A DNA stretch of 64,000 nucleotides from Undibacterium sp. (GCA_030645915.1 JAUSNO010000005.1:118535-182534); one strand, 5' to 3'. Counted from the first letter of the stretch, positions 27,092 through 35,870 are shown. Notes: generated from the sequence alone by a model not told the origin. A program made the numbers and translations.

Positions 27092-27658
27092 TCACTCAAT
27101 AGCATCAATCAATTTTGGTATCGCAATTGGATTAAAACCTGGCCAGTCGCCGTTCACAATTTTGCCTTCACTGCGTTCAATATGATTGGCACCAAACGAG
27201 CGAAGAACACGAATCGCGATTTGCTCTTCACCGGCATCAATCACATTAACGCCAACCATCATTCCCGATTGGCGTTGTTCAAATTTATTTTCGCCACCGC
27301 TCTCTGCTTCGCCCTTCTCCTTCATTTCGGCGACGCTTCCAATGAGCGAACCAACATGCGACCCCACCGCTGCGCCTAACGCAGGGCCAAGGAAACCGAG
27401 TACTGGCACACCCGCAAGGCCCACCACTGCACCCACGACGCCACCGCCAGCGATACCGATGGCACTACCTGTGCCAGACTCTTTCGCGCCCGGCGATTCC
27501 TCCCTGTCGCCTCCTAGTGGCAACAAGTCATGTTGTCCCGGTGGATTTAGATAAAAAGAGGTAATTGCACTTTCTGAGAATGCCATTCTCTTTAACTCAT
27601 CAATGACATCCTGCACCTGCTCTTGTTGCTGTAATCCGCCCGCAATAATGTGTGTCAT
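27092..27658 (-). CDS. Glycine-zipper general-stress-like protein
   Basis: A 188-residue protein in three parts. Residues 1-40 (IIAGGLQQQEQVQDVIDELKRMAFSESAITSFYL) and 135-170 (GMMVGVNVIDAGEEQIAIRVLRSFGANHI) look like two halves of a ferredoxin-like fold, as in general stress protein 17M domains. Between them is a glycine-zipper membrane hairpin (GSAIGIAGGGVVGAVVGLAGVPVLGFLGPALGAAVGSHVGSLIGS). The 55104 protein has the same layout. GGAGTCTCAAA precedes the start. Biochemical function unknown. Confidence 0.8.
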   Translation of the reverse strand: MTHIIAGGLQQQEQVQDVIDELKRMAFSESAITSFYLNPPGQHDLLPLGGDREESPGAKESGTGSAIGIAGGGVVGAVVGLAGVPVLGFLGPALGAAVGSHVGSLIGSVAEMKEKGEAESGGENKFEQRQSGMMVGVNVIDAGEEQIAIRVLRSFGANHIERSEGKIVNGDWPGFNPIAIPKLIDAIE

Positions 27659-27782
27659 TTTGAGACTCCGGTAAGCTGAACTATGGGTAAATCGAGATAG
27701 TGAAATTTTCTAAAAATAATCAAGCACTGTGAATGGCTTGAAGCAATTTTTTTGCAACACGTTGACACGTCGTGAGAATCGG

Positions 27783-29153
27783 TCATTTGGCAGCGACATG
27801 CCAGATCACATTACCAACATCATCAGCCACCAGCAATGCGCCCCGCTTATCAATGGTGACGCCAACCGGGCGTCCGTAAGCAGTGCCAGCGTCACTGAGA
27901 AACCCTGTCAGCACGTCGATGGGCATGCCATCAGGCTTGCCGCCGCGAAAGGGGACGAAGATCACCTTGTAGCCGCTGTGCGGGCGCCGGTTCCACGATC
28001 CGTGCTGGCCAATGAACATCCCGCTGGCAAACATGGCGGGCAAGGAATTGCCCTTGGCGGATGCCAGGCCCAAGGAGGCGGTATGCGCACCAAGCGCATA
28101 GTCGGGTGCAATTGCCCGGCTCACCATCGCAGGTTGTTGTGGCTGCACACGTTGATCGACATGTTGACCGTAGTAGCTATAAGGCCAGCCGTAAAATGCA
28201 CCCTGCTTGACCGAAGTCATATAGTCGGGAACCAGGTCGCTGCCTAGCTCATCACGTTCATTGACAACCGTCCATAATGCTTTGCTGTGCGGCTCCCACG
28301 CCAGACCAACCGGATTACGCAGACCTGAGGCAAAGACGCTATGCGCCCCCCTTTTAATATCCACTTCCCAGATGGCGGCACGTTCTGCTTCGACTTCCAT
28401 ACCGCGTTCGCCAACGTTACTGTTTGAGCCGACGGTCACATATAGCTTGCTGCCGTCCGGGCTGGCAATAAGATTTTTAGTCCAGTGATGATTAATCGGG
28501 CCCGCAGGCAAATCCAATAATTTAGTGCCCGCCGACTTGATCTGCAGGTCACCCGTTTGATACGGAAAGCGCAGCAAAGCATCAGAGTTGGCAATGTAGA
28601 GATCGCTCCACACCAGCGCCATGCCAAACGGTGAATTAAGTCCTGCCAATAAAGTCGAACGCAGATCCGCGATACCGTCACCATCGGTGTCGCGCAATAG
28701 CGTAATACGGTTAGCGCTAGGTACCCCTGCACCAGCGCGCTTCATCACCAGACGCATCACCCAACCCTTGATGCCTTTGGCGTCTTCTGGCTTGGGTGGC
28801 GCATTGGTTTCTGCTACCAGCACATCACCATTGGGCAAAACATGCAGCCAGCGCGGATGATCCAGATCACGGGCGAATGCAGCCACACGCAATCCCTCTG
28901 CAGGCTGCGGCATCACACCTTCCGGCCAGCCCTTGGCCGGTGCAATATTCACCGTAGGAATAAGAGTTGCCTGTGGTGCAGGCAAGACCGGTTGCGGCCC
29001 GGTACCAGCCGACACAGGCAAAGTCGCGACCTCGCCACAGGCAGTAAGTGCGGACGAGAGCGTCAACACAAACGCCAGCACCAGTGAACAAGGAAATGGA
29101 ACACTGGCGCACTTTTTTTGCCGTAAAGATGGTGAGAGAAAATGCATACTCAT
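27783..29153 (-). CDS. Sorbosone dehydrogenase-like PQQ-type beta-propeller lipoprotein
   Basis: A 456-residue exported protein. The signal ends in lipobox LTAC (Cys about 39). The mature part is a six-bladed propeller of the soluble glucose/sorbosone dehydrogenase family: [81 protein letters not shown] and [20 protein letters not shown]. The family oxidises sugars or aldehydes in the periplasm with PQQ, but no PQQ synthesis gene is visible here. The start ATG shares ATGA with the stop of the upstream DUF3309 gene, so the two are translationally coupled. Confidence 0.88.
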   Translation of the reverse strand: MSMHFLSPSLRQKKCASVPFPCSLVLAFVLTLSSALTACGEVATLPVSAGTGPQPVLPAPQATLIPTVNIAPAKGWPEGVMPQPAEGLRVAAFARDLDHPRWLHVLPNGDVLVAETNAPPKPEDAKGIKGWVMRLVMKRAGAGVPSANRITLLRDTDGDGIADLRSTLLAGLNSPFGMALVWSDLYIANSDALLRFPYQTGDLQIKSAGTKLLDLPAGPINHHWTKNLIASPDGSKLYVTVGSNSNVGERGMEVEAERAAIWEVDIKRGAHSVFASGLRNPVGLAWEPHSKALWTVVNERDELGSDLVPDYMTSVKQGAFYGWPYSYYGQHVDQRVQPQQPAMVSRAIAPDYALGAHTASLGLASAKGNSLPAMFASGMFIGQHGSWNRRPHSGYKVIFVPFRGGKPDGMPIDVLTGFLSDAGTAYGRPVGVTIDKRGALLVADDVGNVIWHVAAK

Positions 29154-29296
29154 AGCCAGTCATATAACAACAATGTGCCGATAATGGCGACACTTCCAGA
29201 TGGCCCGTAGCCCCAGTCCAGGCTATGTGGCCACAGCGGTAAAGCGACCAGCAGCAAAAGCAGGAAAACCACAAAAATGACGCCAATTAAGCTCAC
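29150..29296 (-). CDS. DUF3309 mini membrane protein (GTG start)
   Basis: A 48-residue protein, read from GTG 29296: [20 protein letters not shown], then [14 protein letters not shown], then [14 protein letters not shown]. The WPHSxxWGYGPSG centre identifies DUF3309, as in the gene at 11009. The hydrophobic C-terminus is shorter than in that paralogue. Its TGA overlaps the start codon of the sorbosone-dehydrogenase-like gene. Confidence 0.8.
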   Translation of the reverse strand: MSLIGVIFVVFLLLLLVALPLWPHSLDWGYGPSGSVAIIGTLLLYDWL

Positions 29297-29316
29297 GATT
29301 GAAGTCCTGCTGAGGC

Positions 29317-29613
29317 TTAATTCGAGCTTGAACTTGCCGGTGCTGCAGGCGGTACCACGATCACTGTCGTACCATCACCCGGTTTGCCATCTTTACCTTT
29401 ATTGCCATCAACACCTTGCAGACCATCGTTACCTTGATTGCCCTGATTGCCTTGCATACCAGCGCTACCTTGGGCTCCGGTGGCGCCCTGAGGCCCCGCG
29501 GGTCCAGGCACGACAACGGTTTCTGCTGGCGGTGTGACCACGACAGGCCTGTTATCACAAGCGGCAAGCAACAGGACGGGAACTAAGGCAATAAGCGGAA
29601 GAAAGTTTTTCAT
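29317..29613 (-). CDS. Collagen-like lipoprotein
   Basis: A 98-residue lipoprotein: lipobox LAAC (Cys about 18), short linker, then an uninterrupted Gly-X-Y stretch of about 16 triplets starting GPAGPQGATGAQGSAG and ending GKDGKPGDG, and a Pro/Ala/Ser tail. Bacterial collagen-like repeats form triple helices and usually serve as stalks; here no trimerisation or head domain is seen. ATG 29613 follows AAGGATTTCCC; the frame to 29667 is open but without signal features. Confidence 0.85.
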   Translation of the reverse strand: MKNFLPLIALVPVLLLAACDNRPVVVTPPAETVVVPGPAGPQGATGAQGSAGMQGNQGNQGNDGLQGVDGNKGKDGKPGDGTTVIVVPPAAPASSSSN

Positions 29614-29736
29614 GGGAAATCCTTGAGAAAATATAGAGTGGAGCGGTTGGCTAAACGTCATCCGCAATTAAACCGTTACGATATTTCTTGTTGTAGGCGG
29701 TATCGTCACACAGTAGACACATGTCAAGCTCAAGTC

Positions 29737-29752
29737 GGTGCGTTGGCGCACA
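29737..29752. promoter_or_regulatory. Palindromic operator-like site 10
   Basis: GGTGCGTTGGCGCACA followed by CAGA, 124 bp upstream of the collagen-like lipoprotein gene. Confidence 0.5.
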
Positions 29753-29871
29753 CAGAAACCAAGGGCGCGAATCGAAATGAAATGAATTGGCGCCGCGACG
29801 AATGTCGCGGGCGTTAGGCTATTTTTTTAAGCAATCTGAAAACATCCGGCACAGGCCAAGCGAACATTTTT

Positions 29872-30076
29872 CAGGTAATTCTCATTTCAAAACGTGAAGT
29901 TTATTTGCGACGTATTTTTTGTTTCTTTCGTGCTCTTTTTCGTGCTTTTCGTGTTCAAGATGTTGATTTGTTTGTCGGTATTTAAAAAAACAACAGCTTT
30001 TTGGGATACGAAAAGCACGAACAAAGCCGAAAAACACGAAAGAATGATGCGTTAATTTTTGAAATGAGAATTGCTG
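29872..30076. mobile_element. MITE-like element, copy 1
   Basis: A 205 nt element bounded by CAGGTAATTCTCATTTCAAA and its near complement (TTGAAATGAGAATTGCTG). The inside is a long imperfect hairpin: CTTTCGTGCTCTTTTTCGTG on the left and GAAAAGCACGAACAAAGCCG on the right. It has no ORF of its own. Two more copies occur at 49898 and 60044. A 17 bp direct repeat ACATTTTTCAGGTAATT lies at both edges of this copy (29864-29880 and 30077-30093). Confidence 0.85.
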
Positions 30077-30118
30077 ACATTTTTCAGGTAATTTCCTTGC
30101 TCTGTGCCTATGATATTG

Positions 30119-31264
30119 CTAGCCAGCAAGAGGCGGCAGTTCGTGTACCACCAAGCCAGTTTCTTCCGGTACTGTATTCAACCAGCCAGCATGGCCAATC
30201 GCACGCAGGGCGTCTTTATAGCCTTGCTCCCAACGCCATGTAATCGAACCCTTAGAAAAATTAATATCTTTCGATGCCATATGCCAATCCCGTCCCGCGT
30301 ACGGCAGACGCACGACATGCATCGTACTATCTGCGCCAAGTGCGGCAAGTTCAGCCGCCACCGTTTCGGTTTTGGCGCGCGCCGGCAATAAGGCATACAG
30401 CTCACGCAGCTTGTGCTGCATATTATGGGTGCTCAAATAATCGTCGATATGCCGTTTGGAACGGGAGGCAAAAGTGACATCCTTGAGTCTGGTTTGCACT
30501 TCATCCAAGGTGTTGGGTTCTGGCCCATCGGCGCTCCACAAATCCACCATAAAACACAAGGTATCCACATGCGGCAAATCATCGAGCACGGTTGCCAGCG
30601 GTGTGTTGGAATACAAACCGCCATCCCAATACAGCTCGTCATCAATCCGCACAGCGGCAAAGCCCGGCGGCAAGGCGCCGCTGGCCAGCACATGCCTGGC
30701 ATTCATGCGAAGATAGGCGTTATCAAAATTCACCAGCTCACCGGTCTTTACCTTGAGCGCATTGATGGTCAGGCGCATGCCGCCAGGCGCATTCAAATAA
30801 TCAAAATCAACCAATTCATCGAGCGTTTCTGCCAGCGGTGCGGTGTCATAAAAACTGGCCTCCTCCGGCGCTACCTCTGCCCCCATGCCAAACCAGCTCA
30901 GCAAACGGGGCTTAAAGAAACCCGGCACCCCGCGCAAAACGGTATCGAAGGTTGACATCCAGACGCTGGAGCGCCGATGCGTATCCGTCAGATTGGCCAG
31001 ATCTATTCCGTCACTGTGCGATACACGGTCCCAGAATTGCTTTAATTTTTGCAGTCGATCTGCCTTGTGATTGCCGGCGAGAAGTGCCGCATTGATGGCG
31101 CCAATTGAGGTGCCGACTATCCAGTCCGGGACCAGATCGTGTTCATGCAACGCCTGATACACGCCAGCCTGATAGGCGCCTAGAGCGCCGCCGCCTTGCA
31201 ACACCAGGACGATGCGCAAACCATCCGGATTTAATGATTTAACTGGTTTCATCGGAAATTTCAT
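30119..31264 (-). CDS. Patatin-like phospholipase with DUF3734 C-terminus
   Basis: A protein of about 381 residues. The patatin domain is complete: glycine-rich oxyanion loop LQGGGALGAYQAGV, nucleophile elbow GTSIG, and catalytic Asp in WDGGLYSNTPL. After about residue 250 comes a DUF3734-like part ending in KDINFSKGSITWRWEQGYKDAL. Such proteins are lipid acyl hydrolases; cell location is not evident (no signal). The start is uncertain: ATG 31264 is taken, 31294 and 31252 are also possible, and none has a good ribosome site. It is divergent from the FNR-like regulator, with a palindrome between. Confidence 0.9.
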   Translation of the reverse strand: MKFPMKPVKSLNPDGLRIVLVLQGGGALGAYQAGVYQALHEHDLVPDWIVGTSIGAINAALLAGNHKADRLQKLKQFWDRVSHSDGIDLANLTDTHRRSSVWMSTFDTVLRGVPGFFKPRLLSWFGMGAEVAPEEASFYDTAPLAETLDELVDFDYLNAPGGMRLTINALKVKTGELVNFDNAYLRMNARHVLASGALPPGFAAVRIDDELYWDGGLYSNTPLATVLDDLPHVDTLCFMVDLWSADGPEPNTLDEVQTRLKDVTFASRSKRHIDDYLSTHNMQHKLRELYALLPARAKTETVAAELAALGADSTMHVVRLPYAGRDWHMASKDINFSKGSITWRWEQGYKDALRAIGHAGWLNTVPEETGLVVHELPPLAG

Positions 31265-31381
31265 ATAAAAAAAGGGAGAAAAGCTGTCAGGCATTGAGGC
31301 AATTGTATCTCATCAAACACAGCGCAGCGGGCAATGAAAAAATAGCCGAAATAGCGGACACAAGAAGGTTCAGTATCGCCA

Positions 31382-31397
31382 TGTGCGTTAGCGCACA
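31382..31397. promoter_or_regulatory. Palindromic operator-like site 11 (perfect)
   Basis: TGTGCGTTAGCGCACA followed by GA: perfect dyad arms TGTGCG/CGCACA. It lies in the divergent region between the patatin gene (118 bp) and the FNR-like regulator gene (149 bp). Confidence 0.65.
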
Positions 31398-31545
31398 GAA
31401 TAAATTTCCATACCAGATTACATTCTCCCTGACATGTTGAGTATGGCGTTGCCTCGGTATGGCGCTCGACAGCAGCCGGCTTCGTTCAGCAAACCCAAGA
31501 AGGCGCATGGTCGCCGTCACAAACTTCATACTTCAGGGGATTTTT

Positions 31546-32523
31546 ATGTATGCAGCATCTACTGCCATATCCGCAATGTCAGCAATATCGGCTGATACTT
31601 CAACAGATATCGCAATGAACACCGCGGTGCATTCTATGGCCAGGCAAGACAAACCGTATTCTGTAGTGACGAATTCAACAGAATGGCGTTCGCGCGGCAA
31701 CCTGCAATCCAATTTACACGACGTATGTGCATTGCTCAATGTTGCCGCACCTGCCCATTCGGGTAAAGAAACGACTTTATTCCAGCACGTGCACTACAAG
31801 GCGGGCAAGAGAGTTCACACAACCGGCCAGCACTTTGACACGCTGTATATCGTCAATTCAGGGTTCCTGAAGACCATCCTGATTGATGAATGCGGTAGCG
31901 AGCAAGTGTTGGGATTTCCGATGAAAGGGGATTTGCTTGGCATCGATGCCATTTACACCAAGCACCATGCGTCTGAGGTAGTGGCATTGTCCGATTGCGA
32001 TCTTATCTTAGTGCCATATCAAGTATTTTCGACCTTAGGGCGCAAGTACGCAGAATTAGAGCACGCGATGCTGAGCGTCATGAGCCGGGAACTTGTGCGT
32101 GAACAACTGATTATCAATATGCTCAGCGCTTTGGGTGCAGAAGCCAAAGTCGCGCGTTTTCTGACGATGCTTGGCGAACGGTTTAGCCAATTGGGTTACT
32201 CGGGCAAAGTCTACAACCTGAGAATGACCAGGCTTGAAATTGCCAGTTATCTGGGCCTAGCAATCGAAACGGTAAGTCGTACCTTATCGGCATTGAATGA
32301 TCTTGGTCTGATTGCCGTTTATCAACGGCAGATTGCTATTATTGATGCGCAGTCTTTAGCCACCTTGCGCCGGCTTCCAGTGAACAAACTGCACACGGAT
32401 GTCACCACCAGCAGCGAGCTAAAGATCAACGCGAAGAAGGGAAAAAAAAGTAAGGAAATGCCTGTGTTGATCACCGAAAAAAATTCGTCGCAATGGAAAA
32501 AAATGACTGCAGTCGCCGTCTGA
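31546..32523 (+). CDS. FNR-like Crp-family regulator without Fe-S cysteines
   Basis: A 325-residue regulator: polar N-terminus of about 70 residues, beta-roll sensor domain (FQHVHYKAGKRVHTTGQHFDTLYIVNSGFLKT to DCDLILVPYQVFS), dimerisation helix, and winged helix with MTRLEIASYLGLAIETVSRTLSAL. The recognition helix has the E-x-x-S-R of FNR, which reads TTGAT half-sites. The N-terminus has one Cys (DVCALL), not the Cys cluster of FNR, so oxygen sensing by 4Fe-4S is unlikely. ATG 31546 has AGGGGA six bases ahead; the frame is open from 31459. Confidence 0.88.
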   Translation: MYAASTAISAMSAISADTSTDIAMNTAVHSMARQDKPYSVVTNSTEWRSRGNLQSNLHDVCALLNVAAPAHSGKETTLFQHVHYKAGKRVHTTGQHFDTLYIVNSGFLKTILIDECGSEQVLGFPMKGDLLGIDAIYTKHHASEVVALSDCDLILVPYQVFSTLGRKYAELEHAMLSVMSRELVREQLIINMLSALGAEAKVARFLTMLGERFSQLGYSGKVYNLRMTRLEIASYLGLAIETVSRTLSALNDLGLIAVYQRQIAIIDAQSLATLRRLPVNKLHTDVTTSSELKINAKKGKKSKEMPVLITEKNSSQWKKMTAVAV

Positions 32524-32554
32524 AGACCATCGTTAAGATAATACGGATCATGCA

Positions 32555-33946
32555 ATGAGCCACAATATTTCACTCAAGCGGATAATTTCAATTTGCCTCG
32601 TCATCGGGGCAAGCGTGTCCATTTCTGCCTGCGCCTCGCTGCCGGAAGTGGGCAGCCTGAACAGTGAGCTGAGTCAACCAGCGCACCCAACCGTCACCAA
32701 CGCAAAGGGGACGCTCAGTGAAAAAAAATCGCGTTCGCTACTCAGTGCACGCTGGAAAAATTCACATGTCGACATCGCCACCATCGCCGCAATGGAAGAG
32801 GCCGCTACCGGCAAACCTCTGATTGCAGGCAACAAAGTCACCCTGCTTTATGATGGCCCGCAAACAATGGAAGCAATGATCGCTGCGATCAATGCGGCCA
32901 AGGATCACATTAATCTGGAAACCTATATCTTTGATCAGGATGAGCTTGGCATTCGCTTTGCAGACATGCTCATCGCCCGGCAGCGTGCCGGCATACAAGT
33001 CAACATCATTTACGACAGCGTAGGTACCATCGGCACACCGCAGGCTTTTTTCACCAAGATGCGCGATGCCGGAATTCGCCTGCTCGCCTTTAATCCAGTC
33101 AATCCATTAAAACTGAAGGGACCGTGGGAGCCGAACAACCGTGACCATCGCAAAATTCTGGTGGTTGACGGGATCGTCGCCTTTACCGGCGGTGTCAATA
33201 TTAGTAGCACCTATGCCAATAGTTCGCTGTTTCGCTCAAAAACCCGGCGTGAAACCAAAGTTGGCTGGCGCGATACCCATATCAAAATCGAGGGCCCGGC
33301 GGTCGCCGCCTTGCAATGGATATTTTTAGATACGTGGATGGGAGAAAAATCGCCAGACTTATCCGACAGTAATTTTTTCCCGCCGCTCAAGGACGCTGGC
33401 GATAAGCTGGTGCGGGTGCTGGCGAGCGAGCCTGACGGTGATCATGATATTTATAAAGCATACATACTGGCAATACAGGAGGCAAAAAAAACCGTGCATA
33501 TCACCTGTGCCTACTTCGTGCCGGACCAACAGATCTTGCAGGCATTAAGTGACGCGGTGCGCCGTGGCGTCGATGTCAAAATAATTTTACCAGGGGTGAC
33601 CGACAGCGGCCTGGTATTTCACGCCACACAATCGTTCTATACCGAGATGCTGAACAACGGGATCAGAATTTATCAGTTGCAAATCGCCGTCCTGCACGCC
33701 AAAACCGCCGTCATCGATCAGGTATGGGCAACAGTGGGCTCTACCAATATTGATACCCGCAGTTTCCTGCATAACAATGAAATCAATGTAGTGGTATTTG
33801 GCGGAGAGTTTGGCACTGCCATGGAAAATGCATTTATGGAGGACTTACGCTATTCCGTCGAGATGACCATAGACAAGTGGAAACAGCGCCCTCTGTCCAA
33901 CAAATTCAAGGAATGGCTTGCACGTCGATTTGAATATTGGCTCTGA
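32555..33946 (+). CDS. Cardiolipin synthase-like phospholipase D lipoprotein
   Basis: A 463-residue protein with two PLD domains. Motif 1 is HRKILVVDG with the following TGGVNI, motif 2 is HAKTAVID with GSTNID; both keep His, Lys and Asp, so the pair can form an active site joining two phosphatidylglycerols or a PG and an alcohol. Unlike ClsA, the N-terminus is a single signal with lipobox SISAC (Cys about 27), so it would be an anchored periplasmic enzyme. It follows the FNR-like gene by 31 bp and may be co-transcribed. Confidence 0.9.
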   Translation: MSHNISLKRIISICLVIGASVSISACASLPEVGSLNSELSQPAHPTVTNAKGTLSEKKSRSLLSARWKNSHVDIATIAAMEEAATGKPLIAGNKVTLLYDGPQTMEAMIAAINAAKDHINLETYIFDQDELGIRFADMLIARQRAGIQVNIIYDSVGTIGTPQAFFTKMRDAGIRLLAFNPVNPLKLKGPWEPNNRDHRKILVVDGIVAFTGGVNISSTYANSSLFRSKTRRETKVGWRDTHIKIEGPAVAALQWIFLDTWMGEKSPDLSDSNFFPPLKDAGDKLVRVLASEPDGDHDIYKAYILAIQEAKKTVHITCAYFVPDQQILQALSDAVRRGVDVKIILPGVTDSGLVFHATQSFYTEMLNNGIRIYQLQIAVLHAKTAVIDQVWATVGSTNIDTRSFLHNNEINVVVFGGEFGTAMENAFMEDLRYSVEMTIDKWKQRPLSNKFKEWLARRFEYWL

Positions 33947-34004
33947 ATCAACGCCACCGCTACGCCACAAAAAAATAGCCATCAACATTGACAGATAAAA
34001 CGCT

Positions 34005-34892
34005 ATGAAATACTTACTTAGCATTGCGCTTGCCAGTATAAGTTTCGCGGTGAGCGCAGAACCAGATGCTGCCACCAGCACACGGATAAGCGAGCTGCAC
34101 GCCAAGTTCGCTACACTGGAAGCACCCTTAAAACAAAATCAATTCAAGCGTCCGTTGGTTCTCGAATCAAGCGAAATTTCAAATAAATTGAAAGGGGACA
34201 TCTACGCCGTTGTCGACTACCCGTTGAACAAAGTTGGCGTCGAATTGAGCAACCCCGATCACTGGTGCGACGTACTGCTCCTGCACATCAATACCAAATA
34301 TTGTCGTGCGACGGCCAATGCAGCGGCCACAAGCTTAAGAGTCAACGTAGGAAAAAAAACACCTGAAGAACTCAGGCTGGTGGCACATATCGATTTCAAC
34401 TACAAGGTCGTGACCAGTAGTCCTGAGTATTTCCAGATAAAGCTCGATGCAGCAGACGGCCCTCTGGGAACGAGCGACTATCTGATTTTGCTGGAAGCAG
34501 TGGCAACGCCCAACGCCAAGACCTTATTGCATTTAACGTATTCCTACGCCATGAATTTTGGTGCTCGCCTGGGGATGCGGACTTATCTCAAGACGATAGC
34601 CAGCGACAAAGTGGGATTCACCGTGACAGGCAAGCAGGCCAACGGTCAGGCAGTCTATATTGGTGGCGTGCGTGGTTTGGTTGAACGTAACACCATGCGC
34701 TATTACCTGGCGATCGATAGTTTCCTCGATGCCGCCACTACCGCATCGGCGGAAGCAGAGCAGACTGAAAAACGCCTGCAGACCTGGTTTACCTCGGTGG
34801 AGCGTTATCCACGCCAGTTGCATGAGATGGATAGAGAAGAATACATGAGCATGAAACGCGCTGAAAATATACGACAAAAAACGGTGCGCTGA
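34005..34892 (+). CDS. Exported hypothetical protein
   Basis: A 295-residue protein with a signal peptide (cleavage after VSAEP, about residue 18). I do not recognise a named domain. The middle contains DIYAVVDYPLNKVGVELSNPDHWCDVLLLHINTKYC, two cysteines likely disulfide-bonded, and later YLILLEAVATPNAKTLLHLTYSYAMNFGARLGMRTYL, a pattern reminiscent of START/SRPBCC-type lipid pockets but not diagnostic. It follows the PLD gene by 58 bp on the same strand and ends at a strong terminator. Confidence 0.8.
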   Translation: MKYLLSIALASISFAVSAEPDAATSTRISELHAKFATLEAPLKQNQFKRPLVLESSEISNKLKGDIYAVVDYPLNKVGVELSNPDHWCDVLLLHINTKYCRATANAAATSLRVNVGKKTPEELRLVAHIDFNYKVVTSSPEYFQIKLDAADGPLGTSDYLILLEAVATPNAKTLLHLTYSYAMNFGARLGMRTYLKTIASDKVGFTVTGKQANGQAVYIGGVRGLVERNTMRYYLAIDSFLDAATTASAEAEQTEKRLQTWFTSVERYPRQLHEMDREEYMSMKRAENIRQKTVR

Positions 34893-34938
34893 GTGTATGC
34901 GCCCTTTCCGACTCGGGTGCATTCGAGATTCAACATAG

Positions 34939-34978
34939 AAAAAAGCCGCCCATTCTGACCAGATGGGCGGCTTTTTTT
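34939..34978 (+). terminator. Terminator after the exported hypothetical gene
   Basis: AAAAAGCCGCCCAT and ATGGGCGGCTTTTTTT form a long GC stem with a T-run. It can work in both directions and also separates the convergent BON gene. Confidence 0.92.
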
Positions 34979-35044
34979 AATACGGAAAAGATAGCATTTA
35001 AGGTCAATCTCACAGCTTGGTTGTTGCCTTAAAATCTTCGCTTA

Positions 35045-35623
35045 TTACTTCTTGACGCTCAGATTATTCACTACGCCAGTAACGCCTTGTATGCCTTTTG
35101 CAACTTCGGTGGCATGGTTCAATTGGACTTGACCATCGACAAATCCGCTCAGCTGCACTTCACCTTTTCTGGTGACGACGGATATTTCCATGCTCTTCAT
35201 CAATGGGTCCTTTAACATTGCCGTCTTCACTGCGGCGGTGATGACGCTATCATCAATTTTATTGCCGACCGATTGTTTGCCTTCTTTCAGGCTCAATTTA
35301 TTGTCCACATTCTTTACGCCTTCTATGCCCTTGGCGACCAGAATACTACGGTCAATTTGCCCCTGGTCATCGGCAAAACCGCTTAGCATGACTTCACCCT
35401 TGCGTGTCTCCACCTTGATATCGAGGCTTTTAATGCTGTCATCCGACATCAGCGCCGATTTAACCTTGGTAGTCACCACTGAATCATCAATTTCGTTACC
35501 GATAGTGGTCGGTGTTGCGGTGTTATTCACGTCAGCAACCCGGTTGCAGCCGACCAAAGGAACCAGCAGAACGCAGCCGGCAATAAGAGTCGCACAGGTC
35601 AAACGGCTTGAAAGCTTAATCAT
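35045..35623 (-). CDS. Lipoprotein with two BON domains
   Basis: A 192-residue lipoprotein, lipobox LVGC (Cys about 26). Two BON domains follow, each starting GNxIDDSVVTxxVKxAxxxDxxxKSxxIxVxTRKGEVxLSGFxD, at about residues 42-112 and 117-190. They are about half identical to each other, so an internal duplication is evident. This is the OsmY/DolP layout; likely periplasmic, tied to the outer membrane, induced by envelope stress. ATG 35623 follows TTGGAAAAATC; the frame upstream to 35665 lacks signal features. An operator-like palindrome is 66 bp upstream. Confidence 0.9.
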   Translation of the reverse strand: MIKLSSRLTCATLIAGCVLLVPLVGCNRVADVNNTATPTTIGNEIDDSVVTTKVKSALMSDDSIKSLDIKVETRKGEVMLSGFADDQGQIDRSILVAKGIEGVKNVDNKLSLKEGKQSVGNKIDDSVITAAVKTAMLKDPLMKSMEISVVTRKGEVQLSGFVDGQVQLNHATEVAKGIQGVTGVVNNLSVKK

Positions 35624-35688
35624 GATTTTTCCAATTGGGGGTGAATGAAGTAAACAGAGCCACATTGCTCCTCTTTCGTCTGCTTATC

Positions 35689-35704
35689 TGTACGCTAACG
35701 AACG
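35689..35704. promoter_or_regulatory. Palindromic operator-like site 12
   Basis: TGTACGCTAACGAACG, 66 bp upstream of the two-BON lipoprotein gene. Confidence 0.6.
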
Positions 35705-35758
35705 TAGCACGGACTATGTTTCAAATCGAATGACACAATAAAAAGTAAAAAATCGATG

Positions 35759-35831
35759 GCCCAGCACGCACTATCCATGCGGGTTTCCAGCCTGCCTGGC
35801 CTGCAGACCGCATGGGTAGTGCGTGGTGGGC
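35759..35831. repeat. Palindromic intergenic element, copy D
   Basis: A 73 nt imperfect inverted repeat; left arm GCCCAGCACGCACTATCCAT then GCGG, right arm CCGCATGGGTAGTGCGTGGT then GGGC. It carries the CACTATCC core variant on the left. It lies 40 bp after the stop of the GGDEF-EAL gene on the minus strand. Confidence 0.88.
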
Positions 35832-35870
35832 CTGCCTGTTGCAATGTTTTACCGGATGGCTTGAACGGTA

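Noticed and set aside
30001..30243. Open frames reading out of the MITE-like elements (also near 59897-60157 and 60139-60384)
   Set aside because: They are created by the low-stop repeat interior, differ between copies and have no start signals.
31546..31800. Fe-S type FNR (Anr) assignment
   Set aside because: The N-terminal cysteine cluster is missing; only one Cys is present.
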